From JAGOTT01 sp964450795 (GTDB taxonomy: Bacteria > Patescibacteriota > Minisyncoccia > Moranbacterales > UBA1568): a stretch of 24,050 nt of DNA. Shown here in pieces: positions 22,146 through 24,050 of this stretch; positions within the stretch are counted from its first letter, which is position 1; every line of letters begins with the position of its first letter. The stretch is from the NCBI GenBank assembly GCA_964450795.1, contig CAYVDI010000011.1:1-24050 (forward strand), read 5' to 3'. The notes beneath the pieces were generated by a model. That model saw only the letters and a program-made list of their open reading frames with translations, did no database searches and was not told where the DNA came from. The translations under genes were made by a program, and so were the position numbers.

Positions 22146-23417
22146 TCACTCGCGCCGGAGCGCCTCCATCGGGGTCAGCTTCGCGGCGCGGGATGCCGGC
22201 GAAAGACCGAAAACGATCCCGACCGCCACCGAGAACCCGGCCCCGAGGAAAAGCGATTGCAAGGTGAAAGTAAGATGGATCGGAAATCCGAGTTTCCCGA
22301 AGAGAAACGAGAGCCCGTACGAGAACAGCGCGCCGAGCGCGATACCGAGCGCTCCACCGAGTCCGGTGATGATGAGCGCTTCCGAAAGGAACTGACGGAG
22401 GATATTTCCCGATGTCGCACCGAGCGCCTTCCTGAGACCGATCTCGCTCGTCCGCTCCGATACGGAAACATACATGACGTTCATGATGCCGACCCCGCCG
22501 ACGACGAGCGATATCGACGTAAGCGCGATGAGCAGGACAGTGATCGTCCCGAGAATATCGGAGAGCGTATCCTGAGCTTCCCTCGTGGATGTCACCGCGA
22601 AGTCATCCTTGTCCGGAGTGGTGATATCGTGTCGACGGCGGAGGAGGTCGGTGATGAGCGAGACGGTCTCGTCTTCCCTGGACGGGTCCGCCATCTTGAC
22701 GGAAATCATCTGCACATAATTGACCCCGAGGATCTTCTTCTCGAGCGTCCGGACCGGCACGTATGCGAACGTATCGAAGTTCAGGAATCCGAGCGTCCCC
22801 CGCGAGACGAACACACCGACAACCCGGTATTTTTCACCATGAAGCGTCACGTATTCACCGATGGCGTTCCCTTCGCCGAAGAATGTTTCCTTCACTTCCG
22901 ATCCGAGCACGATCACCTTTGCAAGCCCAAGGTCCTCCTCCTCGGTGTAAAACCTGCCTTCCGCGATTTTCGCCCCCTGATCGACCAGCGGAGCCTCTGC
23001 GCTGGCTCCGAACAACAGCACGCGCTTTCCGATATTTCCGACCGTGACCCGTTCCTGTCCGATCGTTCCGGCATAGACGGCGGAAACGTTCGGGAGCTTC
23101 CGGACCGCATCACGGTCCGCAAGCGTAAGCGTCGTGATCTGCACGCCCTGCGCTCTGCCTGCCGCGTTCTCGGAGGACATCTTGCCGGTGTTCGGCACCT
23201 TGACCTCGATCTGGATGAGATCGGTCCCGAAACTCTCCACCTGCCCAAGGATGAAGCCTTTCACCCCGTCACCGAGCGCCATGATGACCACGACGGAAAA
23301 AACCCCGACGACCACGCCGAGAAGCGCAAGAAACGTCCGCGCCTTGTGCGATCGGATCGTCCGGACCGCAAAGATGAGCGGCATGAAGTATTTGTTGATT
23401 CTCTTCGAGAAAGCCAT
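22146..23417 (-). CDS. MacB-type ABC transporter permease (FtsX-like)
   Basis: 423 residues from the ATG at 23417 (MAFSKRINKYFMPL); the frame extends further upstream but without a plausible start region. Helix 1 at about 27-50 (ARTFLALLGVVVGVFSVVVIM), a large extracytoplasmic MacB_PCD domain (about 55-275), then three C-terminal helices with VSVSERTSEIGLRKALGA, the signature of the MacB/FtsX permease family. Such permeases work with a LolD/MacB-type ATPase in mechanotransmission or export of peptides and lipids. No ATPase gene adjoins it; the neighbours are a 2H-phosphoesterase and a NUDIX hydrolase, so the partner must be encoded elsewhere. Confidence 0.93.
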   Translation of the reverse strand: MAFSKRINKYFMPLIFAVRTIRSHKARTFLALLGVVVGVFSVVVIMALGDGVKGFILGQVESFGTDLIQIEVKVPNTGKMSSENAAGRAQGVQITTLTLADRDAVRKLPNVSAVYAGTIGQERVTVGNIGKRVLLFGASAEAPLVDQGAKIAEGRFYTEEEDLGLAKVIVLGSEVKETFFGEGNAIGEYVTLHGEKYRVVGVFVSRGTLGFLNFDTFAYVPVRTLEKKILGVNYVQMISVKMADPSREDETVSLITDLLRRRHDITTPDKDDFAVTSTREAQDTLSDILGTITVLLIALTSISLVVGGVGIMNVMYVSVSERTSEIGLRKALGATSGNILRQFLSEALIITGLGGALGIALGALFSYGLSFLFGKLGFPIHLTFTLQSLFLGAGFSVAVGIVFGLSPASRAAKLTPMEALRRE

Positions 23418-23504
23418 ACGTCCCCATTCTACCCCGGAGAAGGAACAAAAACCAGGACGATTCGGATCCGCAACAATAGAAACCAAAATCTCCCTGAAAA
23501 GCTT

Positions 23505-24032
23505 CTAGCTTGAAAGTTCGATTCTTTCGATCGTTTTCACGGTTCCGCCGCTATATTCCAAAATGTCCAACATTTTAACGGCTCCCTTTATTTCGAAATT
23601 CCGGGCATTGAGCGTATCCACCCGTTTTTTCGAAACGGCGGCATCGTCACTGTTTCCGATACCGATATGCGGAATGAAATCGATATCCAAGCGAAGATAC
23701 CCTTTAAGCGCTCCCGAATAAAGCCTGTCATGAAGTTTCACCATGTCGGAGTAACCCCTATCAGGAACAAGGAACTCGTGATAGTACTCTCCGGAATCAT
23801 CTTGATTGACCGTAGCGACCTTCATTTCAAAGTCCATGCTCTTCACTTCTGACACCTGCTTTCTTATCTCCTGAATGAAAGCCTCCCGCTCCATATCATG
23901 CACGGAAAATACCAGCGTAATATGGGGCTCGACGACGGAAAAGAAGCGCTCGTCATTTTTTCTGCGATATTCCTGAATCCAATCGAAATCCTTCTGGGAA
24001 AGATTGGGATACGCGACTACGAGATAGGCCAT
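23505..24032 (-). CDS. 2H-phosphoesterase (2'-5' RNA ligase family)
   Basis: 175 residues. First 2H motif PHITLVF at about 36-42, second at about 123-127 in FIPHIGIGNS. In typical family members both are HxT/S; the second here reads HIG, so the Thr/Ser is a Gly. The fold order (MAYLVVAYPNL start, the two motifs in the two halves) fits the YjcG/ThpR-like family, which opens or forms cyclic or 2'-5' phosphodiester bonds in RNA or nucleotides. Activity is uncertain because of the variant motif. It stops 87 bp before the MacB-like gene; the gap shows no clear promoter or terminator. Confidence 0.82.
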   Translation of the reverse strand: MAYLVVAYPNLSQKDFDWIQEYRRKNDERFFSVVEPHITLVFSVHDMEREAFIQEIRKQVSEVKSMDFEMKVATVNQDDSGEYYHEFLVPDRGYSDMVKLHDRLYSGALKGYLRLDIDFIPHIGIGNSDDAAVSKKRVDTLNARNFEIKGAVKMLDILEYSGGTVKTIERIELSS

Positions 24033-24050
24033 AGAAATCTGGTGAAGTCC

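Noticed and set aside
22080..23513. Long plus-strand open frame of 477 codons opposite the MacB-like permease
   Set aside because: Antisense of a recognised permease; low-complexity charged product without domains.
1..24050. CRISPR array, insertion sequence, integrase, tRNA or rRNA genes
   Set aside because: No repeat-spacer pattern, terminal inverted repeats with transposase, tRNA cloverleaf or rRNA segment was found in the gaps or genes that I read.

Overview
The window reads as ordinary bacterial chromosome, densely packed and almost entirely transcribed on the minus strand. It most likely comes from a member of the Patescibacteria (Candidate Phyla Radiation, Parcubacteria-like). This is an inference from gene style: short intergenic gaps, a stripped-down exopolysaccharide locus, many small hypothetical proteins and an orphan MacB-type permease. 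No taxonomic marker was searched. TGA and TAG are both used as stops, so the UGA-glycine code of Gracilibacteria/Absconditabacteria is excluded. A 100-N assembly gap lies inside pheS.

Positions 1-5700 are the most accessory-looking part. In transcript order (right to left) there is a cysteine-rich membrane-anchored protein, an EamA-family transporter, a PurD-like ATP-grasp ligase, a methyltransferase closely resembling guanidinoacetate N-methyltransferase (GAMT), and a membrane histidine kinase that runs off the left edge. The ligase, methyltransferase and exporter together look like a small biosynthesis-and-export cassette for an unknown amino-acid or guanidino product. Positions 5700-10700 hold an exopolysaccharide locus: a polyprenyl-phosphate sugar-1-phosphate transferase, a YvlD-type membrane protein, a GT4 glycosyltransferase, a Wzz-like chain-length protein and a second GT4 glycosyltransferase. 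It is split by an intrinsic terminator.

Positions 10690-16140 are housekeeping: RNase P RNA with a good promoter, pheT, pheS (gapped), a 113-aa hypothetical protein with its own promoter and terminator, and tyrS. An intergenic region before tyrS carries a plus-strand promoter-terminator pair with no convincing gene, a small-RNA candidate. Positions 16160-19080 are a secD-secF-hypothetical operon running into tyrS. SecD carries an inserted parvulin-type prolyl isomerase domain whose strand order looks circularly permuted; this is the most unusual protein architecture in the window.

Positions 19140-19465 are a compact plus-strand unit (promoter, 5' hairpin, 62-aa protein, terminator), the only well-supported plus-strand gene. 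Positions 19478-24032 hold an ABC-F ATPase with its own promoter, then, behind a bidirectional terminator, a 77-aa hypothetical, a NUDIX hydrolase, a MacB-type permease without a visible ATPase, and a 2H-phosphoesterase (2'-5' RNA ligase family).
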